Of a DNA stretch of 32,391 bases, positions 26,307-32,391 are shown one piece after another; the stretch's first letter is position 1; the number at the start of each line of letters is the position of its first letter. The position numbers were made by a program, and so were the translations under genes. A model generated the notes under the pieces. It was not told the origin of the DNA. It did no database searches and was given only the letters and a program-made list of their open reading frames with translations. Source of the DNA: Verrucomicrobiota bacterium (lineage in GTDB: Bacteria; Verrucomicrobiota; Kiritimatiellia; Kiritimatiellales; Tichowtungiaceae); contig JASKKX010000016.1 in NCBI GenBank assembly GCA_030153935.1, positions 1 through 32,391 on the forward strand, in the 5' to 3' direction.

Positions 26307-26377
26307 TTGCCCGACCAGGACTTGAACCTGGACGCCAAGAATCAAAATCTTGTGTGCTACCATTACACTATCGGGCA
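26307..26377 (-). tRNA. tRNA-Gln (anticodon UUG)
   Basis: On the minus strand the acceptor arms TGCCCGA (26377-26371) and TCGGGCA (26314-26308) pair over seven bases, with discriminator A at 26307. The anticodon stem CAAGA/TCTTG encloses the loop TTTTGAT, giving anticodon TTG (reads CAA). The T arm reads CCAGGTTCAAGTCCTGG. CCA is not encoded. It is 71 bases long and heads the minus-strand run ending at lpxD. Confidence 0.95.
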
Positions 26378-26425
26378 GTCCCGTTTTACACCGAAAAACA
26401 TATCTCTCCCCGAGAGAAGCGTGAA

Positions 26426-26454
26426 ACCATAAAAAGAGCCCCTATCGTTGTCAA
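26426..26454 (-). promoter_or_regulatory. Promoter for tRNA-Gln and the downstream run
   Basis: On the minus strand a perfect -35 box TTGACA (26454-26449) is followed after 17 bases by TATGGT (26431-26426; four of six bases of the -10 consensus). Transcription would start about 40 bases before the tRNA. It could drive prs and later genes by read-through, since no terminator is seen after the tRNA. Confidence 0.5.
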
Positions 26455-26564
26455 ATTAAAACGGGAAAGGAAGCTGTCAGTTAATAAAAAACCTCGACTC
26501 ATGCGTCTGCGGCAAACCTCTTTTTTCGTGCATTAAACTTCAAAGCTGAATATATTTTCTCGAA

Positions 26565-28073
26565 ATGAATAAGTATACGTCTGCTCTTGCTGTCATCTTG
26601 CTGAGTGCATCCCTGAGCAGTATCGCGCAGCCGCAGGAATCCGTTTTTGATTTCAACGCGCTTAAAAACCGGGCGCAGAATCTGGCGGCAGCGCCGTATC
26701 AGCCTCCGGACAAAAGCCTGCCGCGCGGACTGCAAAAACTCAGTTACGACGATTTGCGCAATATCCGTTTTGATCCCAAAGCGGCTGTCTGGCGAAGAGA
26801 GAGGCTCCCCTTTCAACTGCAGTTTTTTCATCGCGGCGGCCCGCGTGACGGTCGCATCCATGTGAACCTGATTGACGGGGAACTTGTCGAGCCGGTCCTT
26901 TTTTCAAAAGATCTGTTCACCTACGAGGTTAAACTCAGCGGGCGTCTTCCGGATGATCTGGGGTTTAACGGATTCCGTATTCATTATCCGCTCAATACCA
27001 TAGAGTACCTCGATGAACTTCTCGTCTTTCAGGGAGCCTCTTATTTCAGGGCCCTCGGAAAAGGACTTCACTACGGCCTTTCCGCACGAGGTCTGGCCAT
27101 CAATGTGGCGGGACAACTGCCTGAAGAATTCCCGGAATTCACCGACTTCTGGGTCGAAAGGCCGGACAGCGATGCCACCAGTATTAAACTGTATGCTCTG
27201 ATGAACAGCCCCAGCCTGACAGGGGCCTACCAAATGCTGATTACCCCCGGCGAGGACACGACGATGAATATACAGGTCTGTCTGTTTGCCCGGAAACCGG
27301 TTGGAGGTCTGGGGCTGGCCCCGCTGACCAGCATGTTCTGGTTCGGTGAACATTCGGCATCCCGACACGGGGACTTCCGCCCGGAAGTTCACGATTCCGA
27401 TGGATTGCTCATCCATACCGGCACGGATGAATGGCTCTGGCGGCCGCTCTCCAATGAAACAAGTATAAAAGTCACCTGTTTTGCCGACGAAAATCCGCAA
27501 GGGTTCGGACTCCTTCAGCGAGACCGGAACTTTTCCAGCTATGAAGATCTGGAAGTCTTATATCAGAAGCATCCGAGTGCCTGGGTAGAACCCGGATCCG
27601 GCTGGAACCGCGGCGAAATCCGGCTGGTTGAACTCCCTACCGATACGGAATACGCGGATAACATCATCGTTTTCTGGGCCCCGGATGAACCGCTCACTCC
27701 GAAAAAGCCTCTCGAATTTTCATACCGTCTGCATTGGTTCACGGACAATCCGGCTCTTCCGCCGCTGGCGCGGGCACTGAATACCCGCATCGGTGTCGCC
27801 CCGGAATATCCGGACGCCAAGAAATTTGTGCTGGATTTCAGCAACAGCGGGGGGCTGGACCCGAAACATCCCGAAGCCATTGAGCCGATCATATCCCTCA
27901 CGAACGGAACGCTGAAAAGTAAGCACCTCCAGTTCAATCCCATCAACAAAACCTGGCGGGTCTTTTTTTATGTTCAACCGATTGATCAGACACAGCCGAC
28001 AGAAATGCGCTGTTTTCTGCAGTCAGATGGACTCGCGCGGAGTGAAACGTGGACCTACTTCTGGAACCCATAG
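26565..28073 (+). CDS. opgG: Glucan biosynthesis protein OpgG (MdoG)
   Basis: A 502-residue periplasmic protein needed for osmoregulated periplasmic glucans. A signal peptide (residues 1-21, cleavage near SSIA) precedes the family start FDFNALKNRAQNLAAAPYQP. The large N-terminal beta-sandwich follows with YDDLRNIRFDP and the FRIHYPLN region, then ASYFRALGKGLHYGLSARGLA and SMFWFGEHSASRHGDFRPEVHDSDGL in short order, and a C-terminal Ig-like domain. In E. coli OpgG is thought to act on the glucan backbone made by OpgH. Length matches E. coli (511). Its 3' end overlaps the next gene by 25 bases. No strong ribosome binding site is seen before the ATG. Confidence 0.95.
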   Translation: MNKYTSALAVILLSASLSSIAQPQESVFDFNALKNRAQNLAAAPYQPPDKSLPRGLQKLSYDDLRNIRFDPKAAVWRRERLPFQLQFFHRGGPRDGRIHVNLIDGELVEPVLFSKDLFTYEVKLSGRLPDDLGFNGFRIHYPLNTIEYLDELLVFQGASYFRALGKGLHYGLSARGLAINVAGQLPEEFPEFTDFWVERPDSDATSIKLYALMNSPSLTGAYQMLITPGEDTTMNIQVCLFARKPVGGLGLAPLTSMFWFGEHSASRHGDFRPEVHDSDGLLIHTGTDEWLWRPLSNETSIKVTCFADENPQGFGLLQRDRNFSSYEDLEVLYQKHPSAWVEPGSGWNRGEIRLVELPTDTEYADNIIVFWAPDEPLTPKKPLEFSYRLHWFTDNPALPPLARALNTRIGVAPEYPDAKKFVLDFSNSGGLDPKHPEAIEPIISLTNGTLKSKHLQFNPINKTWRVFFYVQPIDQTQPTEMRCFLQSDGLARSETWTYFWNP

Positions 28074-28642
28074 AACCATTCATTCCTGACTGGGGAAGTC
28101 CTGATGAGTGGAACAGTGCCTATGAAAAACTCGAGAGTTACCTGCGGGCTCACGAGGTAGACAGTCATATGCATCGAGCTTATCTCGTTACTGTCATTCT
28201 GCGTCGTGTCAGCCAATCCTGGAAAGATCGCCCCCTTCCGGCCCCTCTCTCAAGCCTCGCGATCCAAGAGGCCCTCCGCATGTTAAAGGAATGGTTCACC
28301 TTCATCATGAATCCGCCGCCTGAAACGGATCACAGCTTTATCGCGGCTCAGGGACGTGTTGCTTTTTTTCTCTGTGACGGTCCTCAGCGCTGGCCTTATG
28401 TTTTTCTGGCAGACAGACGCATTCCGGAAGAATTTAAAATTGCCATGCACACCGGCCTTATTTTGACAGACCCCGAGATAGAGATCACCAGCATGACTCC
28501 GCGTCCGATTGATCTGGGGCTTATTCCTGAAATCGCCGATGGCGCCCTGGACGCCCTGAACCGCCGGCCGCTTATCAAAGCGATGATCGGCTGGCTCATT
28601 TTCATTGCCATTCTGATTTACCTTTTCCGAATTACACGATGA
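28049..28642 (+). CDS. Unknown protein with C-terminal membrane anchor, between opgG and opgH
   Basis: A 197-residue protein I do not recognise. Residues 1-170 look soluble and partly helical, with tryptophan- and proline-containing stretches such as PFIPDWGSPDEWNSAYEKL and DGPQRWPYVFLADRRIP. The single hydrophobic segment at 176-193 (IKAMIGWLIFIAILIYLF) ends in the basic RITR, so it is probably tail-anchored with the bulk in the cytoplasm. The start is GTG at 28049, with GGAG six bases upstream, inside the end of opgG; its stop overlaps the opgH ATG (ATGA). This tight overlap on both sides implies translational coupling and a role with OpgG/OpgH. The OpgH encoded here lacks the cytosolic N-terminal region of E. 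coli OpgH, which this protein might replace (inference). Confidence 0.8.
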   Translation: MDLLLEPIEPFIPDWGSPDEWNSAYEKLESYLRAHEVDSHMHRAYLVTVILRRVSQSWKDRPLPAPLSSLAIQEALRMLKEWFTFIMNPPPETDHSFIAAQGRVAFFLCDGPQRWPYVFLADRRIPEEFKIAMHTGLILTDPEIEITSMTPRPIDLGLIPEIADGALDALNRRPLIKAMIGWLIFIAILIYLFRITR

Positions 28643-30765
28643 CTGCTGAAAAAATCCTATCCAATACACGAAAAGTCCGCCGCCGGATCTTTTTCTTCTC
28701 GCTGGTCCTGTTACTGACCGTGCTGGCGGCATGGGTCATGGCGGATATCCTCTGGCGCGGCGGAATGAACAGTTGTGAAATCGCTATACTCGTCCTCTTT
28801 ACTCTTCTTTTCGCCCCGGTATCTCTCGGGATCGTTCAGGCCGTAACCGGTTTTATCGTTTTATGGAGCCGGCGCGATTCCACCCGGATCCTTTCCCGGC
28901 TGGAAGATCGCCCTGATCCTGTGGATCTGCCGGTAACCGCTATTGTTTTTCCCATCTATAATGAAGATGTGACCCGTGTATACGAAGGATTGCGAGCCAC
29001 CTACCGTTCTGTCAAAAAAGCAGGTCACCTGCCGCATTTCGACTTTTTCATCCTCAGCGATTCCAACGACCCCAACAAATGGATCGAAGAGGAAACGGCC
29101 TGGGCCGGACTCTGCAAACAGCTGCAGGGCTTTGGTCATATTTTCTACCGCAAGCGCAAAGTCGCCCTGAACAGCAAAAGCGGAAATATCAGCGATTTCT
29201 GCCGGCGATGGGGGCGAAAATACCGTTACATGGTCATTCTGGATGCCGACAGCATCATGAGTGGAGACTGCCTCGTCAAACTCGCACAGCTCATGGAGCT
29301 GAATCCGCGCGCCGGAATCATTCAGACAGCCCCCGTTCAGGTATTAAGCAAGACTCTCTTTGGTCGTCTGATGCAGTTTTCCGGCTCCCTTTACGGACCG
29401 GTTTTTCAGGCCGGGCTCAACTTCTGGCAGGTCGACGAAGGCAACTACTGGGGTCACAATGCCATCATCCGCCTTGCTCCATTCATAGAACACTGTGCCC
29501 TGCCCCCCTTGCCTGCCAGCAAAATTCCGCGGGCAAAGTATATCAGTCATGATTATGTCGAAGCGGCTCTCATGCGGCGTGCCGGCTACGAAGTCTGGCT
29601 CGCTTACGGTCTTGGTGGAAGTTACGAGGGCGGGCCGCCGACTCTGCTGGATATGGCCGTACGTGACCGCCGCTGGTGCAGCGGGAATTTCCAGCACAGC
29701 TGGCTCATGCTCTCTCCCCATGTGCGGCCCATCAACCGCCTGCACCTTTTCCTCGGCATGATGAGTTACCTTTCCTCTCCCCTCTGGTTCCTTTTCATGG
29801 TCCTCGGAACGCTCCAATTCTGGATTGCGTCACGTCTGTCCGTACACACCTATGCCGACGACATCGGCATCTCCTCCTTCCTCGACATCGGCGGCAACCG
29901 GCTGGCAATCCTTCTTTTCGCCACTACCATCTTTCTGCTGTTTCTGCCCAAGCTGCTGAGTCTTTTTCTCATTCTGCGCGATCGGCGGACTGCCCGGCTG
30001 TTCGGCGGCCGTCTGCGCGTGACAATCGGTGTATTCCTGGAGCATTTTCTGTCCATATTCATCACGCCGATACTGATGCTTTTTCACTCCCGTTTCGTGC
30101 TGGGCGTGCTGGCCGGACAGAAGGTTTCCTGGAATCCCCAGCGGCGCGGGGACCGCAGCGGGATTCATTTAAGAGAAGCCGTTGCATCCTACTGGGCACA
30201 CACGCTGATCGGAATTTCGTGGGGACTGCTCGCAGGGTGGATCAATCCAGCCTTTTTCTGGTGGATGAGCCCCATCTTCATCGGTCTCATCATTTCCATC
30301 CCGTTCTCTATCCTGCTCAGCAAGGAATCAGGCGGAGCTGCCGGACACCAACGGAAGCTGCTGCTCACGACACCGCAGGAAAACAGTCCCCCTGCTGAAC
30401 TGGCCGAATTACAGACGAATCTGAATACCTCTCAGCAGCAAATGCCGCTGCCCGAATCACTGCAGAAAAACTGCGGGTTTATGAACGTTGTCATTGATCC
30501 CTATGTCAATGCCATCCATATCACCCTGCTGCGCCGTCACAGCAAGCGCCGGATGGACACTCCCTATTTTCAGCAACTGCTGAGCTGCCTCATCGCGGAA
30601 GGCCCCGACACATTGAACCGCCGCGAACAGATGGCGCTACTGATGCACCGCGGCTGCATCGCATGGCTCCACGAACAGATATGGACCCTTTCAGCAGATC
30701 AACTTGCTCCGTGGTGGGTGACGGCCCTGCACCAGTACAACCAGAAAACCGCACTGTCTCCATAG
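28639..30765 (+). CDS. opgH: Glucan beta-glucosyltransferase OpgH (MdoH)
   Basis: A 708-residue inner-membrane glycosyltransferase (GT2) that polymerises glucose from UDP-glucose into the linear backbone of periplasmic glucans. Key motifs: VFPIYNEDVTRVYEGLRATY, KSGNISDFCRRWG, the catalytic MVILDADSIMSGD, HYWGHN-like NYWGHNAIIRLAPFIEHCAL, SHDYVEAALMRRAGYEVW, and RDRRWCSGN (the QxxRW equivalent). Two N-terminal membrane helices (about 18-36 and 44-66) and about five more near 380-570 form the pore. E. coli OpgH has 847 residues with about 140 cytosolic residues before the first helix; here the first helix begins near residue 18, so that region is missing. The ATG overlaps the preceding stop by four bases. 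Confidence 0.95.
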   Translation: MTAEKILSNTRKVRRRIFFFSLVLLLTVLAAWVMADILWRGGMNSCEIAILVLFTLLFAPVSLGIVQAVTGFIVLWSRRDSTRILSRLEDRPDPVDLPVTAIVFPIYNEDVTRVYEGLRATYRSVKKAGHLPHFDFFILSDSNDPNKWIEEETAWAGLCKQLQGFGHIFYRKRKVALNSKSGNISDFCRRWGRKYRYMVILDADSIMSGDCLVKLAQLMELNPRAGIIQTAPVQVLSKTLFGRLMQFSGSLYGPVFQAGLNFWQVDEGNYWGHNAIIRLAPFIEHCALPPLPASKIPRAKYISHDYVEAALMRRAGYEVWLAYGLGGSYEGGPPTLLDMAVRDRRWCSGNFQHSWLMLSPHVRPINRLHLFLGMMSYLSSPLWFLFMVLGTLQFWIASRLSVHTYADDIGISSFLDIGGNRLAILLFATTIFLLFLPKLLSLFLILRDRRTARLFGGRLRVTIGVFLEHFLSIFITPILMLFHSRFVLGVLAGQKVSWNPQRRGDRSGIHLREAVASYWAHTLIGISWGLLAGWINPAFFWWMSPIFIGLIISIPFSILLSKESGGAAGHQRKLLLTTPQENSPPAELAELQTNLNTSQQQMPLPESLQKNCGFMNVVIDPYVNAIHITLLRRHSKRRMDTPYFQQLLSCLIAEGPDTLNRREQMALLMHRGCIAWLHEQIWTLSADQLAPWWVTALHQYNQKTALSP

Positions 30766-30923
30766 CAGAGTCGTCGTTGTGGAATGCCGGCAGCCATTTC
30801 GTGTTGCTCAGCTCCATGGCAACGAGTAGGTTATCTTATGTGCGGGTGTGTTGTTCCTCACAGGTCTCCTTCTGTTGCGGTTGACCGAAGGATTATATTT
30901 TGGATGGCAGCCCCACACAGCAT

Positions 30924-30974
30924 CTGCGCGGGAAAACGCACAGTTTTCATGCCTGCCGTTTAGTTCCCGCGCAG
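30924..30974. repeat. 11-bp perfect inverted repeat downstream of opgH
   Basis: CTGCGCGGGAA at 30924-30934 is the exact complement of 30964-30974, with a 29-base spacer whose ends (AACG and CGTT) can pair further. No T run follows on either side, so it is a poor intrinsic terminator. It may be a structured RNA end, a REP-like palindrome or a remnant of mobile DNA. The rest of 30766-31019 holds nothing I can identify. Confidence 0.55.
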
Positions 30975-31019
30975 GTCACGCGTAACGATAAACAACGAGA
31001 ATTGGAAGCGAGGTAACAG

Positions 31020-31364
31020 CTGAGTAAAAAAACGCATCTCTATGTATTATGGACTAATGATAATCCGTTTACTGCGGAAAAAATGGTGTTTATGTATACC
31101 GTAAACTCGCTCATAAAGGGTTGGTGGGAAAAAGTCACACTGATTATCTGGGGTGCACCTGCTAAATTGGTGAGTGAAGATGAAAATATTCAGGAACTGG
31201 TTAAAAAAGCATTAGAAGCAGGTGTTCATATAACTGCGTGCAAAGCTTGTGCAGATCAATTTGGCGTGACGGAAACTTTAGAAAAACTTAACATTGAAGT
31301 CAAATATTGGGGAGTCCCGCTAACAGAGATTTTAAAAAATGATGAAAAGCTGTTAACGATATAA
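31020..31364 (+). CDS. DsrE-family protein, apparently with a CTG start
   Basis: A 114-residue protein of the DsrE/DsrF-like fold. Conserved pieces are THLYVLWTNDNPFTAEKMV, VTLIIWGAPAKLV, the cysteine-bearing HITACKACADQFGV and the end VKYWGVPLTEIL. DsrE relatives carry sulfur on a cysteine or serve as redox helpers; the role here is unknown. The family's first strand (SKKTHLYVLWTND) is encoded from 31023, directly after a CTG at 31020, and an in-frame stop at 31014-31016 excludes any earlier start. GAGG at 31010-31013 is six bases before the CTG. The first ATG, at 31083, would delete the first strand. The gene is visibly richer in A+T than its neighbours, suggesting transfer. Confidence 0.8.
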   Translation: MSKKTHLYVLWTNDNPFTAEKMVFMYTVNSLIKGWWEKVTLIIWGAPAKLVSEDENIQELVKKALEAGVHITACKACADQFGVTETLEKLNIEVKYWGVPLTEILKNDEKLLTI

Positions 31365-31446
31365 AATTAACAAATAAAATCAGCGGACGCCAAAAGACGC
31401 GCCGGTGATTTATGCGTTCTGCATGAATGAAAAAACGAGGAGCGTT

Positions 31447-31779
31447 ATGGCTGGGATTCCGATTTTGACAACCCCTATAATCGACGGTGCGCACGTTATC
31501 GAATACAAAGGCATCGTCACGGCACGGAACGTGCGTGGCGTTAACGTGATCAGAGACTTCTTCACTGCGTTCAGAGATTTCTTTGGTGGACGCTCCGGGT
31601 CTTATCAAGAGGTGATGACTGATATGGAGCATGAGGTGTTTCACGAGATTCGTGCTGCAGCGCAGCAGATGGGGGCCAATGCTGTCATTGGCTTCACTCT
31701 TGATTTCGACAACATTGGATCAAAAAAAAAGTCTCTGCTGATGGCTTACGGCAAAGGAACCGCTGTCGTCATTCAGTAG
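31447..31779 (+). CDS. YbjQ-family (UPF0145, DUF74) protein
   Basis: A 110-residue protein of the YbjQ family, called heavy-metal-binding in databases and forming pentamers or decamers in known structures; its function is not established. The family features are clear: IIDGAHVIEYKGIVTARNV, the central VIRDFFTAFRDFFGGRSGSY, a helix with EVFHEIRAAAQQMGANAVIG, and the ending YGKGTAVVI. The ATG at 31447 is preferred, with GAGGAG four bases upstream; the open frame extends 14 codons further without homology. It follows the DsrE-family gene by 82 bases but is closer to the genome average in base composition. No terminator is seen. Confidence 0.9.
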   Translation: MAGIPILTTPIIDGAHVIEYKGIVTARNVRGVNVIRDFFTAFRDFFGGRSGSYQEVMTDMEHEVFHEIRAAAQQMGANAVIGFTLDFDNIGSKKKSLLMAYGKGTAVVIQ

Positions 31780-31948
31780 AATGCTGCAGAACAAGTTTCC
31801 GCACGTTATAGACGCTGGCGCGCCGAAACGTAAGAAACGACGTTAACGGCCAGGCACTTGTGAGTTTTGGGTTGGCGCAGGGCAAAGGCCTTGGGTGTCA
31901 GGCTCAACCACGGTGGTGAACGGCCATTAATCGGCATAGGACGCCCCA

Positions 31949-32173
31949 TCACTGAGGAGTCCTCCCACACCACTGCATACGGATCGCGTACAGGGCGGTT
32001 CGGCTGATTAAGGGGGATCCGTTATCGGGCAGATACAACCCTTTCTCAGTAAAATATCTCTCAGGCATGGTAATGGCCACCCCCTTGATTTTGCTCATGT
32101 GCCAGCATTTCTTGCGGACCCTGGTTTTCGGATTCTTCCACTGCTTCCAGATAAGGCTGCGCAGTCTGTACAT
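31949..32173 (-). pseudogene. Group II intron maturase, C-terminal fragment
   Basis: A 74-codon open frame carrying the end of a group II intron reverse transcriptase/maturase. YRLRSLIWKQWKNPKTRVRK matches the start of the GIIM maturase domain, and WHMSKIKGVAITMPERYF with EKGLYLP matches its usual end. The segment between them is shorter than in full proteins, and the final 20 residues are translated from domain V, so the natural stop also seems lost. The full protein would have about 400-500 residues; the catalytic YADD part is absent. Not functional. Confidence 0.65.
31968..32001 (-). ncRNA. Group II intron domain V-like hairpin
   Basis: On the minus strand the 34 bases beginning GAACCGCCCTGTACG and ending GTATGCAGTGGTGT fold back on themselves: ACCGCC with the GTGGT side, then CTG with CAG, then TAC with GTA. 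This is the layout of domain V, the catalytic core hairpin. One mismatch in the lower stem suggests decay. Confidence 0.5.
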
Positions 32174-32323
32174 GATCCATATCTTTTCTAACCTGATCTA
32201 TTCATAAGCAGCGTCAGAGCGGTCGATTGCTGCCGATTCTCCCCTGTTTTTGAAAAAAGAACCTCTATATGGTTATCAGTCCTTTTCATTGACGGTAGAT
32301 TCCCCGCTGCGAAAAAAGGGTGG

Positions 32324-32391
32324 ATGGGAAGGTGTCCGCCCATTGAGTTTGAAGGAGCCGTTTATCATGTGATAAGCCGGGGAAACCGTCA
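32324..32391 (+). CDS. IS200-like / REP-associated tyrosine transposase, N-terminus (cut by window end)
   Basis: An ATG at 32324 opens a frame that runs to the edge of the window, giving 22 residues. After MGRCP they read PIEFEGAVYHVISRGNR, the characteristic start of the Y1 (HUH) transposases of the REP-associated type, usually R(I/V)EFPGALYHVTSRGNR. Such single-strand transposases cut at hairpins through a tyrosine. The remainder of the gene lies beyond the window, so intactness cannot be judged. No strong ribosome binding site precedes it (only GGGTGG). Upstream, 32190-32323 holds nothing I can identify. Confidence 0.75.
   Translation, partial: MGRCPPIEFEGAVYHVISRGNR

Larger units (their letters stand above)
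31930..32173 (-). mobile_element. 3' tail of a group II intron (truncated)
   Basis: Read on the minus strand, this stretch holds the end of an intron-encoded maturase, then a domain V-like hairpin (about 32001-31968), then a domain VI-like stem (AGGAC with GTCCT around 31963-31936) and the typical 3' terminus CCGAT at 31934-31930. The 5' part of the intron (RNA domains I-III and the reverse transcriptase) is missing; upstream of 32173 no related sequence was recognised. The element is therefore a dead 3' fragment. The assignment rests on recognition of the maturase and domain V patterns. Confidence 0.6.

Noticed and set aside
26448-26564. Promoter for opgG in the divergent gap
   Set aside because: TTGTCA-like and TATATT-like boxes exist, but none have acceptable spacing.
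31780-31929. Possible integron attC-like site next to the intron end (GTTAAC and dyads)
   Set aside because: The core sites do not fit RYYYAAC and GTTRRRY, and no integrase or cassette is nearby; only the small palindrome ACCACGGTGGT is clear.
1-32391. CRISPR arrays, rRNA genes, phage modules or antiphage systems
   Set aside because: No regularly spaced repeats, rRNA-like stretches or phage/defence genes were recognised on either strand.

Overview
The window comes from a Gram-negative bacterium of moderately high G+C. The combination of genes suggests the PVC superphylum, most likely a Kiritimatiellota/Verrucomicrobia relative: LpxD, Skp and BamA for a lipid A outer membrane, OpgG/OpgH, side-by-side type I and type III glutamine synthetases, and a zinc-ribbon/EIIA fusion. 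The lineage is an inference from gene content and was not tested phylogenetically.

Layout. 1-2300 (+): the end of an unidentified gene, a cobalamin-binding radical SAM enzyme and a secreted repeat protein. 2300-3950: a decayed patch with an IS1380-type transposase remnant, an intact alkyl-DNA methyltransferase (ogt) and a wrbA gene broken by two frameshifts. 4194-5847 (+): a [2Fe-2S] thioredoxin-like ferredoxin and a GltS-type sodium/glutamate symporter, closed by a good terminator. 5875-7360 (-): thrH and a zinc-ribbon/PTS-EIIA fusion. 7507-9039 (+): a RhlB-like RNA helicase. 9191-16904 (-): a nitrogen block of glnE, glnA and glnN, with a sigma-54-type promoter in front of glnA and two terminator hairpins between glnA and glnN. 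17155-26377 (-): an unusually continuous run in transcription order tRNA-Gln, prs, rplY, pth, rpsF, ssb, rpsR, rplI, dnaB, bamA, skp, lpxD. 26565-30765 (+): opgG, an unknown membrane-anchored protein, and opgH, overlapping head to tail. 30766-32391: an accessory end with a long inverted repeat, an AT-rich DsrE-family gene apparently starting at CTG, a YbjQ-family gene, the 3' tail of a group II intron, and the start of an IS200/REP-associated-type transposase cut by the window edge.

How the genes fit together. The nitrogen block pairs a glutamine synthetase that keeps its adenylylation tyrosine with a GlnE enlarged by GlnD-like ACT domains; its two catalytic halves look swapped relative to the enterobacterial protein. 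The long minus-strand run joins translation (prs, rplY, pth, rpsF, rpsR, rplI), replication (ssb, dnaB) and outer-membrane assembly (bamA, skp, lpxD). The opg block makes osmoregulated periplasmic glucans; its middle gene is the best candidate for an undescribed component.
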